Shown piece after piece: positions 27,795 to 37,073 of a stretch of 64,000 bases of DNA. A program made the position numbers and the translations under genes. The DNA comes from Tepidimicrobium xylanilyticum (GTDB lineage Bacteria > Bacillota > Clostridia > Tissierellales > Tepidimicrobiaceae). The stretch is from the NCBI RefSeq assembly GCF_900106765.1, contig NZ_FNNG01000005.1, positions 62,001 to 126,000 of the forward strand, given 5' to 3'. The notes below the pieces were generated by a model, which worked only from the letters and a program-made list of their open reading frames with translations, searched no databases and was not told the DNA's origin. Numbering within the stretch: position 1 is the first letter of the stretch; the number at the start of each line of letters is the position of its first letter.

Positions 27795-28336
27795 ATGAGA
27801 ATACAAAAGGATAATATTGCGATTAGAAGTGCTACTGTTGATGATGCCATTCAATTGAATAAGTGTGGAATGATGGTAAAATTATGGAACATGCAGGTTT
27901 CCCTAATGGATTGGGAGAATCTCTAGAAGATACTATTGAAAATATCAAAAGTTGGGGAGGGGAATTAGGCCAGCTCTGCATAATAGAGGTTGATGGAAAG
28001 CCTATAGGAGAATTGAGCTATAGTATCGAAGGTGATACAGCGTACCCTGGTTGGAAAATATGCGACTTTAACTATCAGAATAAGGGGTATGGGCCTAAAA
28101 TCATCATGATGCTGTTTGAGTTCCTTTTTGCAGATGAAACCATTAATTCAAAATGTTCAATAGATAAAATTGCTTGGGATACAATCCTTGAAAACAAAAG
28201 AGCCCAATATGTTTATGAAAATAAGATTGGAGCTCGTAAGACTGGAGTTAAAGAAAATGCATGGAAAGATCAAACTGGAAAATGGAGAACTGCTGTTTAT
28301 TATGAATTAAACAGAGAGGAATTCTATAATAGATAA
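27795..28336 (+). pseudogene. GNAT acetyltransferase gene with one-base deletion
   Basis: Starts MRIQKDNIAIRSATVDDAIQ behind GGAGGT, then breaks at AAGTGTGG near 27860, where a TGGTGG has lost one G. The next frame continues WNDGKIMEHAGFPNGLGESL ... DFNYQNKGYGPKIIMMLFEF ... RAQYVYENKIGARKTG. The whole is about 180 residues, a GNAT domain of the streptothricin/aminoglycoside-acetyltransferase-like type. The downstream part lacks the first strand on its own. Confidence 0.85.
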
Positions 28337-28461
28337 ATTTCATTTGTTGCGTAAATAAACTAGCCACTAGTTGGGAAGTAATGCCTATATAGTATCAAGA
28401 ATAGCATGTAAATTATTAAGACAAATATGTGTAAATTCATAACATAGGGGGGATAAAATAG

Positions 28462-29274
28462 GTGGATAAGCAATATTTAATAAAAATTGCAGAGGACTTT
28501 GTTGAGAATTCAGAAGATAATTACATATCAAAGGAAATTGCTATTTCAGAAAATGTTGTAGGAATGAAAATTTTTGGAACTCCAATTTTTGCATTTGGTT
28601 CCGCAGATGATGAGTACTTTACATTATTGAAACAGCCATCAGCAATAGGGGAACACTTTATGGTTCCAAAAGAATGGTTACCACAATCCAGGACTGTTAT
28701 ATCATTCTTTTTACCATTTAGCGAAGCAGTTAAAATGGGAAATAGAATGGAGAAGTCATGGCCTTCTGAAGAATGGCTTCATGGACGTATTGAAGGTCAG
28801 GCTTTTGTAAATAAATTGTGTATGAATTTAAAATCTGTATTAACAAATGCAGGATATTGTAGTCTTGTACCTGCTTTAGATGAAAGATTCTGGTCTAATA
28901 ACCATAGTACTCAACACAAAACAAAATTTACAAGCAATTGGTCTGAAAGGCATGTTGCATTCGTGTGTGGACTTGGAACCTTCGGACTTTCTAAAGGACT
29001 TATAACACCAAAAGGTGTAGCTGGAAGATTTGGTAGTATTATAACAGAATTATATTTATCACCTGACAAGAGAGAATACAAAAATATATATGAGTACTGT
29101 TCAATGTGCGGTAAATGTGTAAAGAAATGTCCAGTAAATGCAATAACCATAGAAAATGGTAAAAATCATCATATATGCTCTGTATTTTTAGACATAACAA
29201 GTGAAAAGTACAAACCTAGATATGGTTGTGGAAAATGCCAGGTAGAAGTACCTTGTGAGTCTAGGATACCTTAG
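28462..29274 (+). CDS. QueG-like 4Fe-4S protein
   Basis: A 270-residue protein with a GTG start behind GGGGGG. The C-terminal ferredoxin motif is CSMCGKCVKKCPVNA (near residue 213), and a second cluster of cysteines is CGKCQVEVPC at the end. Upstream, GLGTFGLSKGLITPKGVAGRFG resembles the cofactor-binding part of epoxyqueuosine reductase (QueG)-like proteins. It is shorter than QueG and lacks its HEAT repeats. Many Clostridia carry such proteins of unknown reaction. Intact. Confidence 0.8.
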   Translation: MDKQYLIKIAEDFVENSEDNYISKEIAISENVVGMKIFGTPIFAFGSADDEYFTLLKQPSAIGEHFMVPKEWLPQSRTVISFFLPFSEAVKMGNRMEKSWPSEEWLHGRIEGQAFVNKLCMNLKSVLTNAGYCSLVPALDERFWSNNHSTQHKTKFTSNWSERHVAFVCGLGTFGLSKGLITPKGVAGRFGSIITELYLSPDKREYKNIYEYCSMCGKCVKKCPVNAITIENGKNHHICSVFLDITSEKYKPRYGCGKCQVEVPCESRIP

Positions 29275-29382
29275 TGTATTGTATTAAACTGATTATACAA
29301 AGCAGGATTGGATAAAAGCTTTCCTATCATGCAAAACAAGTTTTTTAAACAATGACATACCATTTTATAAGGAGATGAATAC

Positions 29383-29451
29383 ATGGATATAAAAGAGATA
29401 CATGAAAAGGAGCAAAAAAGAGAAATATCCGCCTATATTGTCCTAATATAA
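29383..29451 (+). pseudogene. 5' end of the split GNAT gene
   Basis: Starts MDIKEIHEKEQKREISAY eight bases after GGAG and enters the element at 29439, ending in its terminal repeat (IVLI stop). Joined to the fragment at 7169, with removal of a 5-base TATAT overlap, the protein reads ...ISAYILKALPDWFGIP... in one frame. That is the expected N-terminus of this GNAT family. This shows the two halves were one gene and suggests a 5-base target duplication. Confidence 0.85.
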
Positions 29452-29818
29452 TAAACTCTTGCTCTTTTAAATAATCTCTTGCGCACTGCTTAAGGATTAA
29501 GGAAAAAGGAAAGGAAGGACAATAATAAAAAGTAAAAATTAAGAAATAAAACAAGGATAAAAGGTTGAAATTATGAGGAAAACTCTCCAATAATTCAATC
29601 ATTTTATCCTTCTTTTTTCCAACAAACCTTATCCCTTTCCCCTACTCCTTAACCCTGCTTCTATCAAATCTTTATTCAAATTTTAATATAGTTTTGCTTC
29701 AAACTTGTGGAATAAACTGGGAAAAATCAAGAGAGAAAAGCAAGACTTTATTAAATTTGGAACGAAGTTATGCGGGTTTGAGGGGGATGAAAAAGCAAAA
29801 GTTTATTATAAAGGAACA
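29439..29818 (+). mobile_element. MITE-like element, copy 2
   Basis: A 380-base copy of the element at 6733-7168, same orientation, same terminal repeats, nearly identical outside one interior module (13 bases, CGCACTGCTTAAG, in place of about 67). No coding capacity. It interrupts the GNAT gene and marks the right end of the 22-kb island. Confidence 0.87.
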
Positions 29819-29917
29819 TAGTTAGGACAGGATATAGGTAAAAAATAAAAAATAAATTTTAAGCTATGTAAGAAATTAGAAAAGCTTATTTTTTAAGGGT
29901 AAAGGATTAAATGTAAA

Positions 29918-29969
29918 GGGGCATAAATATATATCAGGTATATTTTATTTTTTATGCCCTATTTTTTTA
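29918..29969 (+). terminator. Terminator-like hairpin
   Basis: Arms GGGCATAAA and TTTATGCCC with an AT-rich loop, followed by TATTTTTTT. No gene is directly upstream except element remnants. Confidence 0.65.
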
Positions 29970-30010
29970 CATATATTATGTTATTCTTTTAATAAAAAGG
30001 GGAGGCTATT

Positions 30011-30529
30011 ATGGATAAAATGCTAGAATTAGAAGAAAACATCAGAGGTGAAAAATTTTTTGAGCTATTGGATTTATGTTTTAAGGTATCTACATATTTT
30101 TCATTAACAGCTAGCCCAATAGAAGAATTTAGAAACTCTAAAAATCATACTGATTTTCTAAAAAAGCTTGAACCATTTTACATCAAATCAAAAAGGGTAA
30201 ACCATTGGCATCGTCACTATTACCTTACAGAAGAAAATGCAAGAACAGTCCATATCTTCAGAGCAGATGAAAAAGCAAAAGATATTATTAAAAGTAAATT
30301 TAATAATTTGCTTTTACATATACTGATTAATGGGAGATATAGTCTTGGAGACTTACCAGAAGACTTATGCTTTTTTATTGATAATAAAATGTTCTTAGGG
30401 ACTCTTTCACATGAGCATTATGCTACAGCATATCCTTATAATGAGGAAATATGCGAAGCTTTGTTAAAGCTAGGCAAATGGGAGGTCGTTGAATATTCGG
30501 ATGAAGAACAAATAATATTAGATTTGTAA
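30011..30529 (+). CDS. Hypothetical protein, 172 residues
   Basis: Soluble, acidic protein of unknown family (MDKMLELEENIRGEKFFELL). Its features are helical segments, HWHRHYYLTEENARTVHIF and a C-terminal GKWEVVEYSDEEQIILDL. AGGGGAGG precedes the ATG. First gene outside the island on the right; flanked by terminator-like hairpins, so probably expressed alone. Confidence 0.65.
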   Translation: MDKMLELEENIRGEKFFELLDLCFKVSTYFSLTASPIEEFRNSKNHTDFLKKLEPFYIKSKRVNHWHRHYYLTEENARTVHIFRADEKAKDIIKSKFNNLLLHILINGRYSLGDLPEDLCFFIDNKMFLGTLSHEHYATAYPYNEEICEALLKLGKWEVVEYSDEEQIILDL

Positions 30530-30604
30530 TTAAAACAAACAACAAGACCTAATGTGTATCCAAATCAAAAAAAGAATGCTCTTTTCTGGCAAGAGTAAAA
30601 AATA

Positions 30605-30958
30605 TTAAAATATATTAAATATAAATAGAAATTCAACTATAACAAAAAATATTAATATTGCTATATATTTATTTTTCTCTTTATCAATATCCTCAGTTTT
30701 AACTTTGAAAAATGATAATGATAATTTTAAAAAGCCTATAGGATATAGAACAAGTATTAAAAGCTTGTCAATAATATCATAGTGAATTCTATGGCTTGAA
30801 GGGTATGTTTTTGAAAATACTAGATATAAATATAAAACATATGAAAACATTGTTCTTAAAGTGACTTTTTTATTTTTATATACTCTATAAAAAGAGAACA
30901 AAATAGAAAATGGGATTAATATTTTTCTGAAGATAAAAATTACAGCTTCTTCACTCAT
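30605..30958 (-). CDS. Small membrane protein, 117 residues
   Basis: Three or four hydrophobic segments (IFRKILIPFSILFSFYRV, MFSYVLYLYLVF, LLILVLYPIGFLKLSLS, IAILIFFVIVEFLFIFNIF) with basic connecting loops. AGGAGG lies upstream of the ATG on the minus strand. Family not recognised. Confidence 0.65.
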   Translation of the reverse strand: MSEEAVIFIFRKILIPFSILFSFYRVYKNKKVTLRTMFSYVLYLYLVFSKTYPSSHRIHYDIIDKLLILVLYPIGFLKLSLSFFKVKTEDIDKEKNKYIAILIFFVIVEFLFIFNIF

Positions 30959-31114
30959 TTTTACCTCCTACTTAATTTTCATATTAACTATTCCATTGTA
31001 GATATAAATATTCTAATATATTGAAAAGAATAAGGCCATGACAAATTTTCATATATATGCCCTGCACTTTTTATTTTACATATTATATGATTAAAGAAAA
31101 AGGGGAGAAAAATA

Positions 31115-31270
31115 TTGATTATATGGTTTTTTATTTTATTAATTTTATTCTATATTAATCATATATTAATCATAAAAAAGATAACAAATAATCAAAGAAT
31201 CATTGGCAATGCGATATTTGGATGCGTATTAATACCTGTTATAATAATATTATATATTTATTTATTCTAG
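31115..31270 (+). CDS. Small membrane peptide, 51 residues
   Basis: TTG start behind GGGGAG. It has two hydrophobic segments (LIIWFFILLILFYI and FGCVLIPVIIILYIYLF) separated by a basic loop (KKITNNQRIIGN). Possible small membrane protein beside other unknown small genes. Confidence 0.45.
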   Translation: MIIWFFILLILFYINHILIIKKITNNQRIIGNAIFGCVLIPVIIILYIYLF

Positions 31271-31382
31271 ATAAAATCAAAGTACGCCTTATTTTATGTT
31301 TTAAGCTATTTTATTTGAAGAAAAACATATATTATCAGATTCAGAGCAATTTTGGAGAAAACCAAGAAAATCTTGCAAACAT

Positions 31383-31411
31383 AAAAACCAGTAAAGTCTA
31401 CTGGTTTTTAT
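31383..31411. terminator. Bidirectional terminator
   Basis: AAAAACCAG ... CTGGTTTTT stem with T or A runs on both sides, between 31270 and the minus-strand gene ending at 31413. Confidence 0.8.
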
Positions 31412-31412
31412 G

Positions 31413-31694
31413 TTAGTAGGTATAGAATTGAAAAGTTAATGTGCCATCATAGAATCCGTGCCACCATACAACATCATCAATTACTTCTGCTCTGATATAG
31501 TATATCTGTAGTATTCCTCTAAAAACAGCACCATCTGAAGGACGATAGTATGTATACTTCATGTATGCAGGGACATCTTCACCATCTAGATAGTAATCAC
31601 CTTTGATTCTTGTAACAAATATCGTTTCCGTAGCATTATCTTCAGTTTCTTGATTGATATTTAAATTATCAATTATAGCTGTATCTTCACCCAT
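31413..31694 (-). CDS. Hypothetical protein, 93 residues
   Basis: Soluble, acidic, beta-rich protein (MGEDTAIIDNLNINQETEDN ... YYLDGEDVPAYMKYTYYRPS ... GFYDGTLTFQFYTY). No signal peptide. Upstream AAGGA is 11 bases from the ATG. Not recognised. Confidence 0.5.
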   Translation of the reverse strand: MGEDTAIIDNLNINQETEDNATETIFVTRIKGDYYLDGEDVPAYMKYTYYRPSDGAVFRGILQIYYIRAEVIDDVVWWHGFYDGTLTFQFYTY

Positions 31695-31864
31695 GTTCGA
31701 TTATCCTTGCAAAACTTTCTTTACTGGGTAAAATGGGAATTAGGTAAATAGAGGATTTGAGAAGAATAGTCGTTGCAGGACTTTTTTGCTACATATAGTT
31801 AGAACAGGAAAAAATAAGAGTACTTTTTACAGTTAAAGCAAATAGGAAAAAGGTGGGAAATAAA

Positions 31865-32209
31865 ATGTTAATAATAGAGAAACTTGATAAATTAGCATCT
31901 ATTGATGAGATAAAGGATGAAAATAAAATTAAAGTATACAATACATTGCTAAACTTTTCAGAATATATTAGTCTAGTAGTAAGTAAGAACATAGAATTAA
32001 GCATATATTCATTAGAGGATGAAAAAGTACCAGAGGAAATAGAAGAAAAATATGAAGAGTGCATAGAAGGCATTGTATTTTTAAATAGTTTGTCTGAGAA
32101 ATATCTGGGCGAAAGAATTTATGATAAGGAATTTAACAGGAGTGAAGTAGAAAGATTTATGCATAAAATAATTGATGAGATATTCAGAAACAGGAAGATT
32201 AGAAGATAG
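31865..32209 (+). CDS. Hypothetical helical protein (DUF3232-like)
   Basis: A 114-residue charged, mostly helical protein starting MLIIEKLDKLASIDEIKDEN. The start, the internal LNFSEYISLVVSKN and the C-terminal SEVERFMHKIIDEIF resemble DUF3232 proteins of Clostridia. The ATG at 31865 is preferred over an in-frame GTG at 31853, which is part of the ribosome site. Function unknown. Confidence 0.55.
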   Translation: MLIIEKLDKLASIDEIKDENKIKVYNTLLNFSEYISLVVSKNIELSIYSLEDEKVPEEIEEKYEECIEGIVFLNSLSEKYLGERIYDKEFNRSEVERFMHKIIDEIFRNRKIRR

Positions 32210-32359
32210 GATATTAAGGCAGGAAAAGATAGGATTTTGGAATATGGGTAAAGGAGAACAAATATATGAAATAAGCGAATAGATTTAAAGTATATAGAAT
32301 AAAAACATTACTTATGGTACAATATTCAAAAATAGAAAGTTTTACAAAGGAGGTTAAAT

Positions 32360-33421
32360 ATGCACAAACATATAAAACACTTAATCCTATTAACCATAAT
32401 CCTTGTAGGACTGTCTAGTTTAGGTCTTATAGGTTGTGCTGAAAATCATAAGTCCTACAACATAAATATAACCATAGATGGAAAACCTGTTAACTTTACA
32501 AAGGACTTAGGTTATCCATATTTAACAAAAACTCAACGCACAATGGTGCCAATCCGTATTATATCTGAAAATATGGGATACAATGTAGATTGGAGTAAAG
32601 ATACTTGGCATCAAGGTATAAGAAAAGTATGGATAAACAATAACACCAATAGAATTGAGCTTGAAATAGGAAAGAGTACTGCAATTGTAAACGGAAAATC
32701 TGTTCCTATTGACAGAGATGAGAAAACTGGAAAACCAGTTGAAACAAAAGCAGAATTAATAGGAGCCAGGACTTATGTGCCACTTAGATTTATAACAGAA
32801 GCAATGGGTGGTAAAGTAGAGTACGAATGGAAAGATGGCAATCATTATATCGATATTATAACAGGAAAAGATGTAGAAGAACCAAAAGAAGGTGGAACTT
32901 ATAGTGGAATAACTTTTGACCCTAAGAAGGATGTATTAAATGACGGTAGCGGAAGAATGAGCGAAGAAAAAACAAAAGAATTCTTAGCTAAAGTAATTGC
33001 AAATAGTAAGTTCTACAAAGAAAATGGAAAATACTACTTCAAATATGATAAAGTAGATGTACCAGAAGGATATACAGTTGGAATGGGTTTTAGTGTTTTT
33101 ACTAAATCAGGTTCAGGAGTAGTTGGAGTTTTCCTAAGTCCAAACCCATTTATTAACCCAGAGGAAAACAAAATACCAATAGGTCAAAGTTTTGTTAGAC
33201 AAATAAGAAATGATGCAGTGGAAAATTCTGACTTAATTATGTTCCAAATAGCTATAGTTAAAGATGGCTATAATGAAAAAGTTTATGGAGGAAGAAGTTC
33301 TTCTATAAGTTATAAAATCAATTATGACCCAATAAAAGGAACTGCTTTTAACTATGAGCAAGATAAATGGGGAAATGGACATATGGTTCCATTTGATGCA
33401 AGCTCAATATTTGATATATAG
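32360..33421 (+). CDS. Lipoprotein with copper-amine-oxidase-N-like domain
   Basis: A 353-residue exported lipoprotein: basic N-terminus, hydrophobic stretch and lipobox LIGC (Cys near residue 26). Residues 35-165 are a copper amine oxidase N-terminal-like (stalk) domain, with TMVPIRIISENMGYNVDWS and TYVPLRFITEAMGGKVEYEW. This domain occurs in many clostridial cell-wall proteins and is not an oxidase. The C-terminal 180 residues are unrecognised. AGGAGG precedes the ATG. A terminator (33440-33470) follows. Confidence 0.85.
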   Translation: MHKHIKHLILLTIILVGLSSLGLIGCAENHKSYNINITIDGKPVNFTKDLGYPYLTKTQRTMVPIRIISENMGYNVDWSKDTWHQGIRKVWINNNTNRIELEIGKSTAIVNGKSVPIDRDEKTGKPVETKAELIGARTYVPLRFITEAMGGKVEYEWKDGNHYIDIITGKDVEEPKEGGTYSGITFDPKKDVLNDGSGRMSEEKTKEFLAKVIANSKFYKENGKYYFKYDKVDVPEGYTVGMGFSVFTKSGSGVVGVFLSPNPFINPEENKIPIGQSFVRQIRNDAVENSDLIMFQIAIVKDGYNEKVYGGRSSSISYKINYDPIKGTAFNYEQDKWGNGHMVPFDASSIFDI

Positions 33422-33439
33422 GGCAGGGGTAAAAGGAGT

Positions 33440-33470
33440 CAAGGCTTAAGAATTAGGCCTTGGCTTTTTT
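33440..33470 (+). terminator. Terminator of the lipoprotein gene
   Basis: CAAGGC ... GCCTTG stem followed by GCTTTTTTG. Confidence 0.85.
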
Positions 33471-33693
33471 GTTTTTGTTAAATATATATACTACATCCCT
33501 TAGCCTTGTGATTTCGTTATATTTTAAATTTCTAGTGTGTATCATATATGAAGAAATAGGAATGAAAAAGCAAAAAATAGAGAAAGACAGGCAATAAGGT
33601 TTGGTGGTGCGAAAGGTAAGTTTTTGTTGTTCACTTAATCTTTTAACCTGTTCTTTTGTCTTAAAATTTATATTAAAACAAGGAGGGAGAAAG

Positions 33694-36315
33694 TTGAAGG
33701 AACGCTATAAAGATATAGGCAAAAGAGTATTAGCAATAATATTAGTCCTATCTATTCTTATACCAACATTGCCGATAGGTCAAATAAAATCATTTGCTGC
33801 AACTATTCCAGCCACAAATAATCCTAATCTTACATTAACCTTTGATGAGGAAATAGATGCAGCAAAGTACGAATTAGTTGAATCTAAAAGACAATATTTA
33901 AGTATTGGAGTTTGGCATTATAGTGGAGGTTATTGGGGAAGTTATGACCATGAAAAAGGCACATTTAGATTCCAAATTAAGGATAGTGAAATTCCTGGTG
34001 GAAATATTGGAAAACTGGATGAACTAGTTCAGAAAAAACAAGGTGGTATTCCATTTTATGTGGATTATCCCGAAGAAGTAAAACAAGCCTTAAAAGAAGG
34101 TAAAAAAGTGATAGTGCAGGTGAAATCTTATGGAAATAATAAAACAGGAGATTATATTTATGATATTAATGATACTAGTAAACACAAAATAGAGCATACA
34201 ACTAACCAAGCAAAGATTACAGTTCCTCTTAGATTTAATTATCAAACGGATGAATCTGGTGAATTGATATATTATTCAGATTTTGGATTAAATGTAGGTT
34301 TTAAGATGCCATTTGTAAAGCAAGGCTTTGGTAATAATGGTTATAGTATTTATAACAAAAATGGAACGAGGTCTGGCGAATGGGCAGCATATTGGAACTG
34401 GGGACAAACGCCAGAGAATGGGTATCTACATCCATCAATAATTAATCCAGATGGAACTTTAAAGCCTGGATACAAAATCAAAACCACAAAAGGAGATTAT
34501 GATTCCTCTCAAATTAGAATAGGAGCAGGTAGTGGAGTTTTTAGAAACGGAGGAGCACTAAACCTAACTTTCGAATATCCATTTGAATTTAACTTTTATA
34601 TAGAAAAAGATATACAAGCAGACATGATTATGAGAGAACTAGAACTGATAGACCCTGAAACAGGTCAAGCAATTGAAAGTTTTAAAAGAGAGGTAGACAA
34701 TTTAGACCCATTTAATATAGCAAAACAAAAATTAATCAGAACTAATACTAATCCTAGACTTGCGTCAATATTGTCTAGAGATAAAACTTATATAGTAAGA
34801 GCAAAATACCAATTTATATCCTTTGAAGAAGGAGCATTTGACATATCTAAGTCAGAGCTAATGACACCAGAACAAAGAGAGTTAAAAACAGGAATAATAC
34901 CAAACGACCTTGATGTACATTACTCTTATGACGACCATGTGTTTATAGATGGAGTATTTGACCAAAGTCATAAAGAGTTAAGTATTGATAAACCTTATAC
35001 TGAACTTAAAAACTTAGAATGTGCAACATTTGAGTGGGAATATAAAGTGCCAGATACAGCGAAAAAATATGTTAAAATAGCTGGAGTTATCCCAAATACT
35101 TTTGCTCAAAAAGAAAAGGATACTATAAATACAAATAACTGGGCTGCTATATTTGGACGATTAGAGCCTACTGATATAGGGATGCATAAAAATGTAAGGC
35201 TCATTAATAATAACAATGAAGCTATGCGTACCTATAGAAAGGGAGAACCTTTAAGATTGATATTCCCTGTAGAACATGTACTTGGGGAAAGAATAGTTGG
35301 AACAGACCCAGTTAAGAATCCAAAAGTCATTATACATGTAGAAGTAAAAGACAAAGAAGGAAAAGTTATTCATAGGGAAAGGATACAAACTCCAAAGCTG
35401 TTGCATCCAAAGGAAGTAATAGATATGCCAATCACAAAACCATTTACTACTGAAAGTGATAAGATAACAGCATGTGCTACAATTGACCCAATTCATAGAG
35501 AGTTAGGGTATAACGATGATTCTAGAAACGATAAGATATGTGTAACATTTAAAGCCAGTGGAGTAGATATAGGTATGGCTGCACCAGTTGAATTATACAG
35601 AGGTGGGCAAAGAGTTAAATTTTTTGAAGCTAATAAGAGCCATACTGTCCAATTCAATGTAAAACATTTCCTAGGAGATGAAGCTGTAGGATTAGACGCT
35701 GCAAAGAATCCAAAAGTGAAAATAAATATAAAAGTTATGGATGCAAACAAAAGATTATTGCTTGACCAGACAGTACAAACCAATCAAGTACTAAATCCTG
35801 GTGCAGCAATAAAAATGCCTATGAGTAAATCATTTACTACAGAAACTGGTATGATTAGAGCTTGTGCAACAATTGACCCGATTCACGCTCAATTAGGATA
35901 CAACTCAAACCCTGCAAATGATACCATATGTGCTGACTTTATGATGGTTAAAAACTATGCCATAAGAGACTTAAGAGCATATCCTCAAAGTATACATTTT
36001 GGAAAAAATGAGTCACAAGTAAAACAAAATGTAACATTGAACTTTACGGTGATTAATGAATCTAGTGATGAACATGGTGGAAATTTACCTAGCAGTCCTA
36101 TAGTAGAAATAAAACATGGCAATCAAGTAGTATGGAGAAGTTCAGTTTCTATTTCTCCAGGACAATCAAGAAAGATGTCTGTTACCATTCCAAATAGAAT
36201 TCTAAGACCAGGGGACAATGTATTTTCAGTAGAAGTTAACCCTGATAGAACAATATTAGAGTTTAAGCCAGGAGTTTCAAATCCATATGCTGATAATAAA
36301 GCAACCACTCTATAA
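33694..36315 (+). CDS. Large secreted protein with tandem repeats and CARDB-like end
   Basis: About 873 residues. A TTG at 33694 fits GGAGGGA at 33682-33688 and gives a signal peptide (RVLAIILVLSILIPTLPIG ... FAA). The middle has two homologous ~130-residue repeats starting near residues 491 and 624. Each runs from (V/T)DIGM through a VLGERIVG/FLGDEAVG segment, KNPKV, and KPFTTE/KSFTTE, to the shared IRACATIDPIH or ITACATIDPIH. The last ~120 residues look like a CARDB/Ig-like domain (VKQNVTLNFTVIN ... SISPGQSRKMSVTIP). No SLH or sortase signal was seen. Likely surface-associated; function unknown. Confidence 0.78.
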   Translation: MKERYKDIGKRVLAIILVLSILIPTLPIGQIKSFAATIPATNNPNLTLTFDEEIDAAKYELVESKRQYLSIGVWHYSGGYWGSYDHEKGTFRFQIKDSEIPGGNIGKLDELVQKKQGGIPFYVDYPEEVKQALKEGKKVIVQVKSYGNNKTGDYIYDINDTSKHKIEHTTNQAKITVPLRFNYQTDESGELIYYSDFGLNVGFKMPFVKQGFGNNGYSIYNKNGTRSGEWAAYWNWGQTPENGYLHPSIINPDGTLKPGYKIKTTKGDYDSSQIRIGAGSGVFRNGGALNLTFEYPFEFNFYIEKDIQADMIMRELELIDPETGQAIESFKREVDNLDPFNIAKQKLIRTNTNPRLASILSRDKTYIVRAKYQFISFEEGAFDISKSELMTPEQRELKTGIIPNDLDVHYSYDDHVFIDGVFDQSHKELSIDKPYTELKNLECATFEWEYKVPDTAKKYVKIAGVIPNTFAQKEKDTINTNNWAAIFGRLEPTDIGMHKNVRLINNNNEAMRTYRKGEPLRLIFPVEHVLGERIVGTDPVKNPKVIIHVEVKDKEGKVIHRERIQTPKLLHPKEVIDMPITKPFTTESDKITACATIDPIHRELGYNDDSRNDKICVTFKASGVDIGMAAPVELYRGGQRVKFFEANKSHTVQFNVKHFLGDEAVGLDAAKNPKVKINIKVMDANKRLLLDQTVQTNQVLNPGAAIKMPMSKSFTTETGMIRACATIDPIHAQLGYNSNPANDTICADFMMVKNYAIRDLRAYPQSIHFGKNESQVKQNVTLNFTVINESSDEHGGNLPSSPIVEIKHGNQVVWRSSVSISPGQSRKMSVTIPNRILRPGDNVFSVEVNPDRTILEFKPGVSNPYADNKATTL

Positions 36316-36347
36316 GAGGGGTAGCATATGAAAAATGTCAGGAATGT

Positions 36348-36863
36348 ATGACTAGCAACGTAAGAAAAAGAAATGATTGGCAAGAAAAATGGGAGTGGTA
36401 TGAGCAAAGAGGAGTAGTAAGGTCATCAACATATAAGAGATGTTTTAAAGAGGAGACTAGAACTGGAACTCGTTGTGTTGAGAGAGATGAAGATGGCCGT
36501 TGTATAGATAGAGAAGATTACACTTATACAGTATGTGTAGATTGGAGAGATGTTCCTTATGAATATTGTGAGGTAACATACAGGAAAGAATGGTCTGAGA
36601 TACATGATTATTACGAAACATTTGAGATACAAGATGTTCTATTTAGAAGTAAATATACTACAGATATTGATAAAAGAGATGGAAAAGGTAAAAATGGTTG
36701 GGTAAGCGTTTAAAATGGTGGTCAAGGAAAGATAAAAGCAGGATATGGATTTGAGCTTCAGATAAAAACACGATATAGAACAAATAGAAATATAGCTCCA
36801 TTGCCAAATCCTTATCGAGGAAACTATTATAGTGGAGATGCTTATGGCAGATACCCAATATGA
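36348..36863 (+). pseudogene. Cys-rich protein gene with in-frame stop
   Basis: One frame of about 171 codons interrupted by TAA at 36711-36713 (a CAA to TAA change would explain it). The first part has CFKEETRTGTRCVERDEDGR and CVDWRDVPYEYC, with paired cysteines. After the stop the frame continues NGGQGKIKAGYGFELQIKTR and ends GDAYGRYPI. It follows the large surface protein by 32 bases, so it may have been a co-expressed partner. The ATG at 36348 has no clear ribosome site, so the 5' end may also be damaged. Confidence 0.6.
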
Positions 36864-37073
36864 CAGGGATTAGGGTTAAGGGATAAGGATTAAGGTTTTT
36901 TATAAAGGCATAAAGTTAATTAATCAACTTTATGCAAATTAATGACTGATACTAAAGCTACCTACAAAAAAATGCTGACCCAATAATAGCTAATATATTG
37001 TTAAGCTAATTTGTATATCAAAGCCCTAAAGGGCTTATGGCTATAAAAATACAGCCAAAGAAGAAAAAGAATT

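Noticed and set aside
9178-28336. Integron gene-cassette array
   Set aside because: Genes are single cassettes in one direction, but there is no integrase and no attC-type imperfect palindrome; the shared linkers are terminator hairpins.
9178-28336. All frame breaks are sequencing errors
   Set aside because: Several are in homopolymers, so this cannot be excluded for each, but two are clean stop codons and very long genes outside the island are unbroken.
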